This document shows, piece by piece, positions 38,921 to 48,431 of a stretch of DNA of 64,000 nt. Within the stretch, counting starts at the first letter, position 1, and every line of letters begins with the position of its first letter. Below the pieces are notes generated by a model. The model saw nothing but the letters and a program-made list of their open reading frames with translations. It was not told the origin of the DNA and made no database searches. This DNA is from Verrucomicrobiota bacterium (GTDB lineage Bacteria; Verrucomicrobiota; Verrucomicrobiia; Limisphaerales; UBA11320): contig JACQFQ010000072.1 of assembly GCA_016199985.1 (NCBI GenBank), positions 23,473-87,472 on the forward strand. The letters are read 5' to 3'. The position numbers and the translations under genes were made by a program.

Positions 38921-40390
38921 CTAAGCCAGCAGCTGTTGGATCACTTCGCCCGCGATGTCTGTGAGCCTGAAGTCGCGGCCCTGGAAGCGATAGGTGAGCC
39001 TCTCATGGTTCACCCCGAGACAGCGAAGAATGGTCGCCTGAAAGTCATGCACGGTGGCGGGCTGCTCGGTGACGTTGTAGCCCAGTTCATCGGTGGCGCC
39101 GATGGTCTGGCCGCCTTTGATGCCGCCGCCGGCCATCCAAACGGTGAAGGCCTTCATATGGTGATCGCGTCCGTAGTTTCCGTTGCCCATGTCGCCCTGG
39201 TTCATGGGCGTTCTGCCGAACTCGCCGCCCCAGATGACGAGCGTGTCCTCCAGCAGGCCGCGCTGCTGCAGGTCCTCGATGAGAGCGGCGGAAGGACGAT
39301 CCACATCCTTGCATGTGCGCGTGATCTCGGACGGCAGGCTGCCATGGTGATCCCATCCCCGGTGGTACAGCTGAACGAACCGCACGCCGCGTTCGACGAG
39401 CCGCCGCGCGAGAAGGCAGTTGTTCGCGAAAGAGGGCTTGCCGGGCTCCGCGCCGTATTTTTCGAGCACATGCTGAGGCTCCTTCTTGAGGTCCATCAAC
39501 TCGGGGACGCTCGACTGCATCCGGTAGGCCATCTCGTAGGCCTGAATGCGCGTGCTGATCTCGGGATCCTTCACCGCGTCCCACTCGAGCTGATTCAGGT
39601 CGCGCACGCCGTCGAGCAGTCGACGTCGAACAGGATCGCTCATGCCCCTTGGGTTCGAGACGAAAAGAATGGGCTCGCCCTGCGAGCGGAACTCGACGCC
39701 CTGGTGATTGCTGGGAAGAAAGCCGCTGCCCCAGTAACGCGTGAGCAAGGGTTGATCCTGTCCGTGGCCGGAGGTCAGCACGACGAAAGCCGGGAGCTGG
39801 GAGTTTTCGCTCCCGAGCCCGTACGACAGCCAGGACCCCAGGGTGGGGCGGCCGGCTTGCGTGCTGCCCGTTTGAATCATGGTCACGCCGGGGTCGTGGT
39901 TGATGGCCTCGGTGTGCATCGACCGGATGAGAGAGATCCGGTCCGCTATGCGGCTGATATGGGGAAGGAGCTCGGAGAGCTCGGCGCCCGACTGGCCGTG
40001 CTTGCTGAACTTGAACTTTGTTCCCACGCACGTGAGCTTTTGTCCGGCGAGCTGCGCGATGCGCTGGCCCTTGGTGTAGCTCTCGGGCATCGGCTTGCCG
40101 TTGAGTTCGATCAGCCGCGGCTTGTAGTCGAAGAGATCCAGCTGCGACGGGGCGCCGGACTGAAAGAGGTAGATCACGCGCTTGGCGCGCGGCGGATAGT
40201 GCAGGGGCTTCAGAACCCCGGGTGTTCCAAGGTCCGTTTTGCCCGCGTTCGTCTGCGCCTTAGAGGAACTGGCGGCGAAGAGCTGGGGGCTCAGGAGCGA
40301 GGACAGCGCGACGGTTCCCAGCCCGCGGGAGGCGCGGCTGAACAGCTGTCTGCGGGTCATCTGCCGCAGGAAATCCGGAGGGAGGTTCAT
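38921..40390 (-). CDS. DUF1501 protein with Tat signal
   Basis: This 489-residue protein starts with a twin-arginine signal ('TRRQLFSRASRGLG...') and so is exported folded. It has the DUF1501 hallmarks, a domain distantly related to alkaline phosphatase and sulfatase folds: 'VIYLFQSGAPSQLDLFDYK', 'VIWGGEFGRTP', 'GRDHHMKAFTVWMAGGG' and the C-terminal 'YRFQGRDFRLTDIAGEVI'. Family members almost always sit beside a DUF1549/DUF1553 gene, as here, with a gap of four bases. The biochemical activity of the pair has not been established to my knowledge; roles in polysaccharide breakdown have been suggested from context. Confidence 0.93.
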   Translation of the reverse strand: MNLPPDFLRQMTRRQLFSRASRGLGTVALSSLLSPQLFAASSSKAQTNAGKTDLGTPGVLKPLHYPPRAKRVIYLFQSGAPSQLDLFDYKPRLIELNGKPMPESYTKGQRIAQLAGQKLTCVGTKFKFSKHGQSGAELSELLPHISRIADRISLIRSMHTEAINHDPGVTMIQTGSTQAGRPTLGSWLSYGLGSENSQLPAFVVLTSGHGQDQPLLTRYWGSGFLPSNHQGVEFRSQGEPILFVSNPRGMSDPVRRRLLDGVRDLNQLEWDAVKDPEISTRIQAYEMAYRMQSSVPELMDLKKEPQHVLEKYGAEPGKPSFANNCLLARRLVERGVRFVQLYHRGWDHHGSLPSEITRTCKDVDRPSAALIEDLQQRGLLEDTLVIWGGEFGRTPMNQGDMGNGNYGRDHHMKAFTVWMAGGGIKGGQTIGATDELGYNVTEQPATVHDFQATILRCLGVNHERLTYRFQGRDFRLTDIAGEVIQQLLA

Positions 40391-40394
40391 GGCT

Positions 40395-43300
40395 TCAAGG
40401 CTTCGTGAGGGTTTCGTCGAGATTCAAGAGAACATTGCCGACCGCGGTCCACGCGACCAGCTCGATCTGGTTCAGATCCGTTGCGGGCTTGGACTCTCCG
40501 ACGCTCAGCAAATCCAGGGCCGCCTTGAGGTCCTTCTCATACGCGGCAACCATGTCCTTGTAGACGCCCAAAATGACCTTCCTCTCGGTCTCCGTCGGGT
40601 CGCGGGCGAGGACGGTCTTGTAGGCGAAGCGGAGGCGCGCGTCCATCGAACCGCCGCCTTCCCGGAGGACGCGAGCCGCGAACATGCGCGCGGCCTCCAC
40701 ATAGCCCTTCTCGTTGAGCGTGACAAAGGCCTGGAGCGGCGTGCAGGTCATGCTGCGTTGTTCGGTGCAGATCGCGCGATCGGGAGCGTCGAAGGTCATC
40801 ATCGCGGGATTCAGGACCGTTCGTTTCCATAGGGTGTAAACGCTGCGACGGTAGAGATCCTCGCCCTTGCTCTCGTCATAGCGATTCCCGCCAAACATCC
40901 TCTCCTCCCACAGCCCGGCCGGCTGGTAGGGACGCACGCTGGGCCCGCCGACCGCCCTGTTGCGGTCGAGAAGCCCGGCGTAGTCCAGGGCGCAGTCGCG
41001 CAGGGTCTCGGCCGGGAGCCGGAACCTCGGACCCCGCCCGAGCAGTCGGTTGGTCGGGTCCTTGGCGATCCCTTCCGGGCTGGGTTTCGAGGACTGACGA
41101 TACGTCGCCGACATCATGATCTTCTTGAGCGTCCGTTTGACGCTCCACCCGGAATCCATGAAATCCTTCGCCATCCAATCCAGCAGCTCGGGATGCGTGG
41201 GCTGTTCGCCCTGGGTGCCGAACTCGTTCCCTGTTTTCACGATTCCCAGTCCAAAGAGCGAAGCCCAGAGTCGATTGACCGTCACGCGGCTGAGCAGGGG
41301 ATGGTTGGAGCTTGTCAGCCACTGGGCCAGGGCGAGGCGATTCGTTTTTCCCTGACTGGGGAGCGGCGGCAGCACATGCGGGACGCCGGCGGTGACGCGG
41401 TCGCCCTTGTTGCGATAGTCGCCGCGCACCCGGATGTTGCTGGGCCGCCCCTCGGGCATGTCCTCCATCACGCGAAGGGTCGGGATGCTCGCGTAGAGAT
41501 CCTGCTGCGATTTGCGGGCGGCGGCCAGTTTCGCGTTGACGTCCTTCAGCGTCGCGTCGAAGTGATCGCGATAGTAGTCTTTCAGCTCCTGGCGTTGAGC
41601 GGGTGTTCGTTTTGGTGGTTCCGCAAAGAGCGCGGTCTGCGCGGAGGGGGGCAGGGAGAGGAAGTCGGCCCAGCGGTCGGGCGTCTCCGTGGCCGCCACT
41701 CGGAGCCGGCCGATCGCGTGCTGCCCGGACGCGGACTCGAACTTCAGCTTCAGGTGGAGAATCGCCCCGCCGTTGAAAAGGATCGGATCGCGCAGCGCGA
41801 ACAGCGCCTGGCGCGGACCTCGCAGCTTCTCGTCGTAGCCCGCCACCGCCCAGCCGGTCTCGGGCTTGTCGTCGATGGCCGCGGACGCCGGAAAATCCTT
41901 CTGCTGGAGATCCGCGACCGCGCGATGCAGACGCGCGGTCTCGCGAAGGACGGGTTGCTCGGGGAGGTGAAAGACAAAACCCTGCGCGCCGCTGCCGTGA
42001 TGCGCCTTGAGAAGCAGCTTGTTCTCCCCGGCGCTCAGGCGCAGTCGCAAGATCGATGGCTCCTTCGCATTCCCCTTAAACACCTTGCCCTCCTCGACCT
42101 TCTCCCCATTGAGCCATGCCTGGAACCCGCCGTCGGTTCCGACGCGCGCCTCCGCATATCGCGGCGAGCGGTTGGTGATCGTGCGATAAAAATACGTCAC
42201 CGAATGCTCGCCCCACAGAGGCTGAACGGCGTTGTCCTTCCAGGCTTGGGTTTCGGTCCATTTGAGGCGTCCTTCTTCGTGTGTTTGCTTCAGGTCGACC
42301 GAGCCTTCCGGGATGAACGCCTTCTCGAAAACCTCCTTCGCGTTTGCGGCCTTGAAAGCGCCCAGTATCGACCAGTTTCCCCAGCCCAAGTCGGACACGG
42401 AGGGCTCGCCCGACGGGTTGGCGCTCTCGGCTTCCAGCTCGACGCTGGTGAGCACGAAGTTCCCGTTGGCGCTTCGGCTTGCGCCTCCGAGCGGGAGCGA
42501 GTCATGGGTGAGCGCCTCGATGCGGAACGCGCGCAGGTCTCGGAGGTCGGAACGGAGCGCGACGTCATAGACATCCTTCTCGGGATTCTTCCCGGCCACC
42601 AAGATCGACCGATCCTCGAGGACCTGGTGCGTGGCGCCGCCTGAGGCCTTGAAGTCGGTTGGCGGGAGCGTTGTCCAGGGCGGAGTCACGGAGCTCCTTT
42701 GGTCGGCTTCCCATTTCGCCTGTCCCTTGTCGTCGTCGGGATTGTCTTTCGCGAGCAGCTCTTTGCGTTGCCCCTCCAGCGAGACGATTTCGTTCGTCAT
42801 CCGGGTCAGCGCGGCGGTGTTCTCGGGCGTGGGCACCTTGATGAAGGGCGGGGCGGGGTCATTGTCGAGGCCGCGTTCCGGGATCTGGTTGAAGAAATCA
42901 TAGAGCTGATAGTACTCACGCTGGGTGAACGGGTCGTATTTGTGGTCGTGGCACTCGGTGCAGGCGATGGACGAGCCCAGGTAAACGGTGCCGAAGGTGT
43001 TGACGCGATCGGTCACGTACTTGTTGGCGTATTCGTCGGGGTCGGCGCCGCCTTCAGTGCTGCTCATTCCGTTCCGCATGAACGCCGTGGCCACCCGATC
43101 CTCCAGCGTCGGGTTGGGGAGGAGATCCCCGGCGAGCTGCTCAAGCGTAAACTGGTCGAAGGGCTTGTCCTGGTTGAAGGCGTGAATGACGTAGTCGCGA
43201 TACTGCCACATCGAACGGGGCACATCGGCGTGATAGCCGTCGGAGTCGGCGTAGCGAGCGAGGTCGAGCCAGTGCTGCGCCCATCGCTCGCCGAACGATT

Positions 43301-44042
43301 TCTGCTTCAGCAGACGATCGAGCATGGACTCGTAGGCGTTGGCGCTCTTGTCGTTCACGAAGGCGTCCACCTCAGCGACCGTCGGAGGCAGTCCGGTCAG
43401 GTCGAGCGTCGCCCGTCGGACGAGCGAATGCTTCTCCGCCTCGGGCGAGGGCTTGAGGCCTTCCTTCTCCAATCGCGCGAGGATGAACCGGTCGATCTCT
43501 CCGCGGGGCCAGCTTCTGTTCTTCACATCGGGCAGGGGGCCCTTCTCGGGAGGCACGTACGACCAGTGCGGTTTCCAGGGCGCCCCCTGGCTGATCCAAT
43601 CGCGGAGCAGGGCAATTTGGCTCTTGTTGAGCGTCTTTCCCGTCTTGGCGGGCGGCATGCGATCATCGGAGTCAACCAGCGAAACCACGTCCAGCAACCG
43701 GCTCGTTCTTGGATCGCCCGGAACGACCGCGCGATGGCCAGATTCTAGCTTCCTGGTCGCGTCCTCCTGAAGATCCAGGCGCAATCCGCCTTTTCGCTTG
43801 TTCTTGTCGGGTCCGTGGCAGGCGAAGCAATTCTCGGCGAGGATCGGACGGATGTCGCGGTTGAAGTCGATGGCCTTTCCTTTGCGAGCCGCGCCGCTCT
43901 GCGGCTCGGCGAGGATCGGGGCGGCGTGGATGAGCGCCGAGAGGAGCAAGGCCGCCCCAGCGAGGCAAACCGAGGTGGATGGCCGTGGACTGTGTCGGAA
44001 AGGGCACCGACTCTCTGGATTTCGTGGGCGCGTCATGACCAT
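40395..44042 (-). CDS. PSCyt1 - DUF1549 - DUF1553 protein with two heme-type motifs
   Basis: The product is 1215 residues from ATG at 44042; the open frame upstream of it has no domain. An export signal (CLAGAALLLSALIHAAPILA) is followed by the planctomycete-type cytochrome segment 'FNRDIRPILAENCFACHGPD' with a CFACH heme motif. DUF1549 follows ('IDRFILARLEKEGLKPSPEA', 'ERWAQHWLDLARYADSDG'), including a second CxxCH in 'CTECHDHKYDP'. A middle region of about 400 residues resembles carbohydrate-binding or LamG-like insertions. DUF1553 comes last ('VNRLWASLFGLGIV', 'SATYRQSS'). It probably works with the adjacent DUF1501 protein in the periplasm. It is the first gene of a three-gene operon. Confidence 0.93.
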   Translation of the reverse strand: MVMTRPRNPESRCPFRHSPRPSTSVCLAGAALLLSALIHAAPILAEPQSGAARKGKAIDFNRDIRPILAENCFACHGPDKNKRKGGLRLDLQEDATRKLESGHRAVVPGDPRTSRLLDVVSLVDSDDRMPPAKTGKTLNKSQIALLRDWISQGAPWKPHWSYVPPEKGPLPDVKNRSWPRGEIDRFILARLEKEGLKPSPEAEKHSLVRRATLDLTGLPPTVAEVDAFVNDKSANAYESMLDRLLKQKSFGERWAQHWLDLARYADSDGYHADVPRSMWQYRDYVIHAFNQDKPFDQFTLEQLAGDLLPNPTLEDRVATAFMRNGMSSTEGGADPDEYANKYVTDRVNTFGTVYLGSSIACTECHDHKYDPFTQREYYQLYDFFNQIPERGLDNDPAPPFIKVPTPENTAALTRMTNEIVSLEGQRKELLAKDNPDDDKGQAKWEADQRSSVTPPWTTLPPTDFKASGGATHQVLEDRSILVAGKNPEKDVYDVALRSDLRDLRAFRIEALTHDSLPLGGASRSANGNFVLTSVELEAESANPSGEPSVSDLGWGNWSILGAFKAANAKEVFEKAFIPEGSVDLKQTHEEGRLKWTETQAWKDNAVQPLWGEHSVTYFYRTITNRSPRYAEARVGTDGGFQAWLNGEKVEEGKVFKGNAKEPSILRLRLSAGENKLLLKAHHGSGAQGFVFHLPEQPVLRETARLHRAVADLQQKDFPASAAIDDKPETGWAVAGYDEKLRGPRQALFALRDPILFNGGAILHLKLKFESASGQHAIGRLRVAATETPDRWADFLSLPPSAQTALFAEPPKRTPAQRQELKDYYRDHFDATLKDVNAKLAAARKSQQDLYASIPTLRVMEDMPEGRPSNIRVRGDYRNKGDRVTAGVPHVLPPLPSQGKTNRLALAQWLTSSNHPLLSRVTVNRLWASLFGLGIVKTGNEFGTQGEQPTHPELLDWMAKDFMDSGWSVKRTLKKIMMSATYRQSSKPSPEGIAKDPTNRLLGRGPRFRLPAETLRDCALDYAGLLDRNRAVGGPSVRPYQPAGLWEERMFGGNRYDESKGEDLYRRSVYTLWKRTVLNPAMMTFDAPDRAICTEQRSMTCTPLQAFVTLNEKGYVEAARMFAARVLREGGGSMDARLRFAYKTVLARDPTETERKVILGVYKDMVAAYEKDLKAALDLLSVGESKPATDLNQIELVAWTAVGNVLLNLDETLTKP

Positions 44043-44579
44043 AAAAGCCGACCCCTGGAGCGCGACATGGCGGCGCGCTTCGGGGTTGGATGTGTGGACA
44101 ATGCACGAGCCCGCGTTCCTTCGTCCAGAGGCATTTCGGGCCCGCGGACTGCCGGCGTCTTCGGGTTGCACGCTAAACACGCTAAACACGTGAAATGGGA
44201 ACGGACTGAGGAGCGAGAAGACCGGATTTTCTGTTCCACTCCTTTAGCGTGTTTCGCGTTTCGCGGGCAACCTCCCGGACCCTGCCTCCCCCTACTTCAG
44301 CGGAGCCCGGTCAAGGAGATGTCTGCGGTTGGTGGAAACGTGGTAAGCGAGGATGTCACAATCGTTGTCGGGCGTTCCTCGGCGTTTGTGCTTGCCCTCA
44401 AGATCGAACTCAAACTAGAAGCAGGTCTGTTAACCCGTGAATGTGATGTGCCCGCTCCGACCAGCAATCGTTCAGCCTGGGACAGCGCTTCCTCTGCCTC
44501 GATGGATGTCTCATCGCAAGCGCGCTCATCAGCACGACTCCCCGCCAGTATTTCAGCAACCACCAACCCAAGACCTCAT
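44043..44579. other. 537-base divergent non-coding region
   Basis: This region lies between the DUF1549 operon and the LamG-like exoprotein gene. Frames that cross it are extensions of the flanking genes without domain content. It contains the inverted nonamer array (44169-44270). A weak -35/-10 candidate for the rightward gene (TTGCCC, 18 bases, TAGAAG) lies near 44393-44422; I do not rely on it. Confidence 0.5.
44169..44270. repeat. Inverted array of CACGCTAAA-type nonamers
   Basis: The left part reads three successive nonamers (CACGCTAAA, CACGCTAAA, CACGTGAAA). The right part, about 55 bases later, carries the complement (CTTTAGCGTG, then TTTCGCG twice). The longest perfect arms are 12 bases: AAACACGCTAAA at 44175-44186 and TTTAGCGTGTTT at 44243-44254. 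The structure is non-coding and could fold as a long imperfect hairpin or be a dispersed intergenic repeat. Confidence 0.65.
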
Positions 44580-47500
44580 ATGAAAGCCAAACGTAGACTT
44601 ATAGGAATAGCAATCGCGGCCTGCGCGATATCCCTTTTTTCCGACCCCGCGGACGCGGCGATTACCGGGCAGTGGGACTTCAAAGGCGGCAACCTTCAGG
44701 CGACCATTGGCCAGGACATGGACTACCTGGATGGCGACACCCAGGCTCGCACGGCGTTCGGAACGACGACGAGCTTCGGGATCCCCGATATCGGAGGCGT
44801 TGCGGTGAAGGTCATGAAATTCCCGGCGGCGGCCGACGAATTCGGAGGCTACTTTGTTCCCATTGGCGCGGCGCCCAACGGGGGCGGCGGGAACGTGAAC
44901 CAGTACACGGTGATCATGGACGTGTTTTATCCTTCGGCGTCCTCGGACAAGGTTCGGACGCTGTTCGTGAGCGACGTGAACGCTGGGTCCGCCAAGCTCG
45001 CGCAGCGGGGCGAGGTGTATCTGGATTCAAACAACTCGATCGTCCTGTCCGAGGGCGCGGGCGAGGGAACGGTGACGGCCGGCGCCTGGCACCGCATTGC
45101 GATCGCGGTGGACGCCACGAGCGCGACAAGCACAACCGTCAAGTACATCGATGGAGTGAAGGCGGGCGAACTCAAGACGCCCAGGGGAGGCATCGATGGA
45201 AAGTTCTCCGTGTATTCGGCGCTCAATCTGTTCAATGACCTGGAGACGAACTCGCAATCCGGTTTCATCGCCAGCTTGCAATTCCAGGACGAGAAGCTGA
45301 CGGATGGGCTGCTGGGCGCCTTGGGCGCCCCGGTCCCTGGAGGCATTTTGACGACCGCGCCTCCGACCCCCTATGTGGAGTCCTTGTCTCCTTCCTCGGA
45401 TCTGCGGTTCCCGGGCCGATCGACGATTGTGCCGAACCCTCATATCGAGATCGTGCTCACCGACGGCATCACCGCCGTCGATCCGACGACGGTCAAGTTG
45501 TCGATCAACAAGAAGAGTGTAGTCCCGACAGTAAACCGATCTGCCCCCACCACTACGATCTCGTATGACATCTCGGAATTCCTTCCCTCCCTGTCGGTGA
45601 ACTCGGTAAGCCTGAGCTACCAGGATACCGCCGCGCATCCGCTGGGGGTTCAGTTCTCCTTCATCGTCGGCGGCTATGTCTTGGTGCCCGCGCAGGCTGC
45701 CTTGCCCTCGGGGTCTGGCACGGATTCCGGTTTCCTCTTCAATGTGGCGCAGGCCCCTGCGGAGTCCGCAGGCACGCATCTTCAAAACAGCTATTTCCGG
45801 GCGCTTCAGCAGCTCGACGGCACATTGCTGGATCCGGATAACAACCCTTATGCGAACGACGCGGACCCCTCCTCGGCGAACGTGGATGTGATCGATTTCG
45901 AATTGGCCGGCAAGGCGCTCAAGGCGTTTCCCAACGGCCCGGTCTCGCTGTTCCCCGGCATCCCCGGCGTCAATGGCACGAAGGACAACTTTGCCGATGA
46001 AACACTCGCCTACCTCGAACTCTCCGCGGGCACGCACGTGTTCGGCGTGGATGTTGGGATCGAGCGCGTGGACGCGCCTCCTGGCGGCGATGACGGCTAT
46101 CGCCTCTACGCGGGAGCCAACCCCAGGGATCAGTTCTCCACGCTTGTCGGCCAGTTCGTCCGGACAGGGGATAACTTCAACGACCGACAGAACTTGAATG
46201 AATTCACCTTTGTGGCGCCGGTCGCAGGCCTCTATCCTTTCCGCCTGGTTCACTGGCAGAACAATTCAGGGGCGAATCTCGCTTGGTACTCGGTGGACAC
46301 CGCCACCGGGGACAAGATTCTCATCAACGATCCTAGCGATGCGCGAGCCATTCTGGCCTATCAAGGCACATCAGCGGTTCTGCGCGAGCCTTACGTGGCG
46401 GAGTTCAGCCCGCCCTCCGGCGCGGCAGGCGTCGCCGCAAAGACGCCGATCACGGTCGTGCTCGGGGATGACGGAAGGGCCGTTAAACCTGGGTCGGTCA
46501 AGCTTTCGCTCAATGGGACCGTGGTGAAGCCCACGATCACCAAATCCGGGACATTCACCACCGTCTCCTACGATCCGAATGCCACCCGAACCGCCGTGAC
46601 CAACACCGTTGAGATCACGTACACGGACGACGCGGCCGTCCCCGTGTCCTTCACCCAGAGTTGGCAGTTCACGATTGTGACTTCCGCCAACGTCGAAGCG
46701 GTCGTCACCGGACAGTGGGACTTCCAGACCGGAGATCTGTCCGCCACCATCGGCAAGGATCTCCAGTATCTCGACGGCCCCAGCGGGCAGTCCAAGGCGA
46801 ATACCCAATTCGGCTTAACCACCGATCTTGGCGTGCCCGATATCAACGGCGTTCCTACCAGGATCATGTTGAGAAAGGGGCTCACCTTGAACACGATTGG
46901 TTACATCATGGATCATCAGGTTCCGGCGAACGGCGGCGGACAGCTGGTGAACCAGTACACAATCATCTTCGATATCTTCAAGAAGGGCGGGACGACGTCG
47001 CTGTTCAACTGCCAGAACACGAACAACACGACCGATGGCAGCATCTTCTGGCAGGGGAATGACATCGGCCAGGGATCCGGAGGATATGTGAGCAAAGGGA
47101 CGGCGACCGCAGGCGCATGGCATCGCATCGCGCTCGCCGCCGACATGGGCGCGAGTCCCCCTGTCATCACGAAGTTCGTGGACGGCATCAAGCAGCAGGA
47201 CTGGATCCAGCCTGGGTTGGATCTGCCTCGCCGCTCGTGGCAGAAGCTGGTGCTCCTCATCGCCGACGGCGACAACGATGACATGACCGATACGTACATC
47301 AGCAGCATTCAGGTCCGCAGCGGCAAGCTGACCGATGCTCAGCTCGTCATCTTGGGCAAGCCCACGGCTAACAAGATACCTGCGCACGTCGCGGAGACGC
47401 ATGTGACGGGTCAGTGGGACTTCCAGGCCGGAGATCTCTCCGCGACGGTGGGCCAGGACCTCCAATACCTCGACGGTCCGAGCGGCCAATCCAAGGCCAA

Positions 47501-48293
47501 CACTCAGTTCGGTTCCACGACAGACCTTGGCGTGCCCGACATCGACGGAGTCCCGAGCAAGATCATGTTGAGAAAGGGCCTCACGTTGAACACGATTGGT
47601 TACATCATGGATCATCAGGTTCCGGCGAACGGCGGCGGACAGCTGGTGAACCAGTACACAATCATCTTCGACATCTTCAAGAAGGGCGGCACGACGTCGC
47701 TGTTCAACTGCCAGAACACGAACAACACGACCGATGGCAGCATCTTCTGGCAGGGCAATGACATTGGCCAGGGATCCGGAGGATATGTGAGCAAAGGGAC
47801 GGCGACCGCGGGCGCATGGCACCGCATATCCCTCGCGGCGGACATGGGCGCCAATCCCCCTGTCATCACGAAGTTCGTGGACGGCATCAAGCAGCAGGAC
47901 TGGATCCAGCCTGGGTTGGATCTGCCTCGCCGCTCGTGGCAGAAGCTGGTGCTCCTCATCGCCGACGGCGACAACGACGATATGACCGACACCTACCTGC
48001 GCAGCATCCAAGTCAGCTCGGTCAAGTTGTCGGACGACGACCTGATCACGCTCGGCGGCGCGTCGCCCTACGGGATTCCGGTGGTCGTGTCGCAGCCGGT
48101 GTCGCTCTCGATCGTCGTTAGTGGAGGCTCCATCACGATCGCATGGCCGCCAGCGACCGTGGGATTCCTACTGGAAAGTTCCGACGATGTGGCGAATCCG
48201 ACGTGGGGGCCTGTTCCTGGAGTGGTGAACAACCGCGTCACGATCAACACAGGCGACGCCTCTGCCCAATACTTCCGGCTGCGCCACCTGTAG
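44580..48293 (+). CDS. Secreted LamG-like repeat exoprotein with recent internal duplication
   Basis: The product is 1237 residues from ATG at 44580, which begins a good signal peptide (LIGIAIAACAISLFSDPADA). Three LamG-like modules begin 'TGQWDF..G[ND]L.ATIG', near residues 23, 708 and 941. Between the first and second are Ig-like segments ('TIVPNPHIEIVLTDG', 'SPPSGAAGVAAKTPITVVL') and a region of about 250 residues resembling a carbohydrate-binding module. Modules two and three are almost identical at DNA level. The C-terminus ('FLLESSDDVANPTWGPVPG') resembles the Ig-like tail common in verrucomicrobial exoproteins. No catalytic motif is seen, and a glycan-binding or adhesive role is inferred. 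A strong terminator follows. Confidence 0.85.
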   Translation: MKAKRRLIGIAIAACAISLFSDPADAAITGQWDFKGGNLQATIGQDMDYLDGDTQARTAFGTTTSFGIPDIGGVAVKVMKFPAAADEFGGYFVPIGAAPNGGGGNVNQYTVIMDVFYPSASSDKVRTLFVSDVNAGSAKLAQRGEVYLDSNNSIVLSEGAGEGTVTAGAWHRIAIAVDATSATSTTVKYIDGVKAGELKTPRGGIDGKFSVYSALNLFNDLETNSQSGFIASLQFQDEKLTDGLLGALGAPVPGGILTTAPPTPYVESLSPSSDLRFPGRSTIVPNPHIEIVLTDGITAVDPTTVKLSINKKSVVPTVNRSAPTTTISYDISEFLPSLSVNSVSLSYQDTAAHPLGVQFSFIVGGYVLVPAQAALPSGSGTDSGFLFNVAQAPAESAGTHLQNSYFRALQQLDGTLLDPDNNPYANDADPSSANVDVIDFELAGKALKAFPNGPVSLFPGIPGVNGTKDNFADETLAYLELSAGTHVFGVDVGIERVDAPPGGDDGYRLYAGANPRDQFSTLVGQFVRTGDNFNDRQNLNEFTFVAPVAGLYPFRLVHWQNNSGANLAWYSVDTATGDKILINDPSDARAILAYQGTSAVLREPYVAEFSPPSGAAGVAAKTPITVVLGDDGRAVKPGSVKLSLNGTVVKPTITKSGTFTTVSYDPNATRTAVTNTVEITYTDDAAVPVSFTQSWQFTIVTSANVEAVVTGQWDFQTGDLSATIGKDLQYLDGPSGQSKANTQFGLTTDLGVPDINGVPTRIMLRKGLTLNTIGYIMDHQVPANGGGQLVNQYTIIFDIFKKGGTTSLFNCQNTNNTTDGSIFWQGNDIGQGSGGYVSKGTATAGAWHRIALAADMGASPPVITKFVDGIKQQDWIQPGLDLPRRSWQKLVLLIADGDNDDMTDTYISSIQVRSGKLTDAQLVILGKPTANKIPAHVAETHVTGQWDFQAGDLSATVGQDLQYLDGPSGQSKANTQFGSTTDLGVPDIDGVPSKIMLRKGLTLNTIGYIMDHQVPANGGGQLVNQYTIIFDIFKKGGTTSLFNCQNTNNTTDGSIFWQGNDIGQGSGGYVSKGTATAGAWHRISLAADMGANPPVITKFVDGIKQQDWIQPGLDLPRRSWQKLVLLIADGDNDDMTDTYLRSIQVSSVKLSDDDLITLGGASPYGIPVVVSQPVSLSIVVSGGSITIAWPPATVGFLLESSDDVANPTWGPVPGVVNNRVTINTGDASAQYFRLRHL
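46704..47360 (+). repeat. Internal duplicated module, copy 1
   Basis: This is the first copy of a unit repeated with a 699-base (233-codon) period inside the LamG-like exoprotein gene. The core, about 46864-47290, differs from copy 2 at only a small number of positions, mostly silent. Confidence 0.85.
47403..48059 (+). repeat. Internal duplicated module, copy 2
   Basis: This is the second copy of the 699-base-period unit. Similarity to copy 1 fades after the module's last beta-strand, where the C-terminal tail begins. Confidence 0.85.
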
Positions 48294-48328
48294 TCAGGTT
48301 CGTCAGTCCGTCAAGCGATCCCATCATA

Positions 48329-48369
48329 GAGAGCCTCGACGCCTCCAGGCGCCGGGGCTCTCCCTTTTT
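48329..48369 (+). terminator. Intrinsic terminator after the LamG-like exoprotein gene
   Basis: GAGAGCC (48329-48335) pairs with GGCTCTC (48356-48362), with an inner stem around GCCTCCAGGC, followed by a TTTTT tract at 48365-48369. It starts 36 bases after the stop codon. This is the clearest terminator in the window. Confidence 0.85.
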
Positions 48370-48431
48370 CGGGGACAGGCGTCGCGCGTTAACCATTGAC
48401 CCCGGGAGCGTGGCCGCGCTAACGAAGGCGC

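Noticed and set aside
38903..42644. Long plus-strand frames (38903-40408 and 41193-42644) opposite DUF1501 and DUF1549
   Set aside because: Both are shadows of genes with family-typical motifs.
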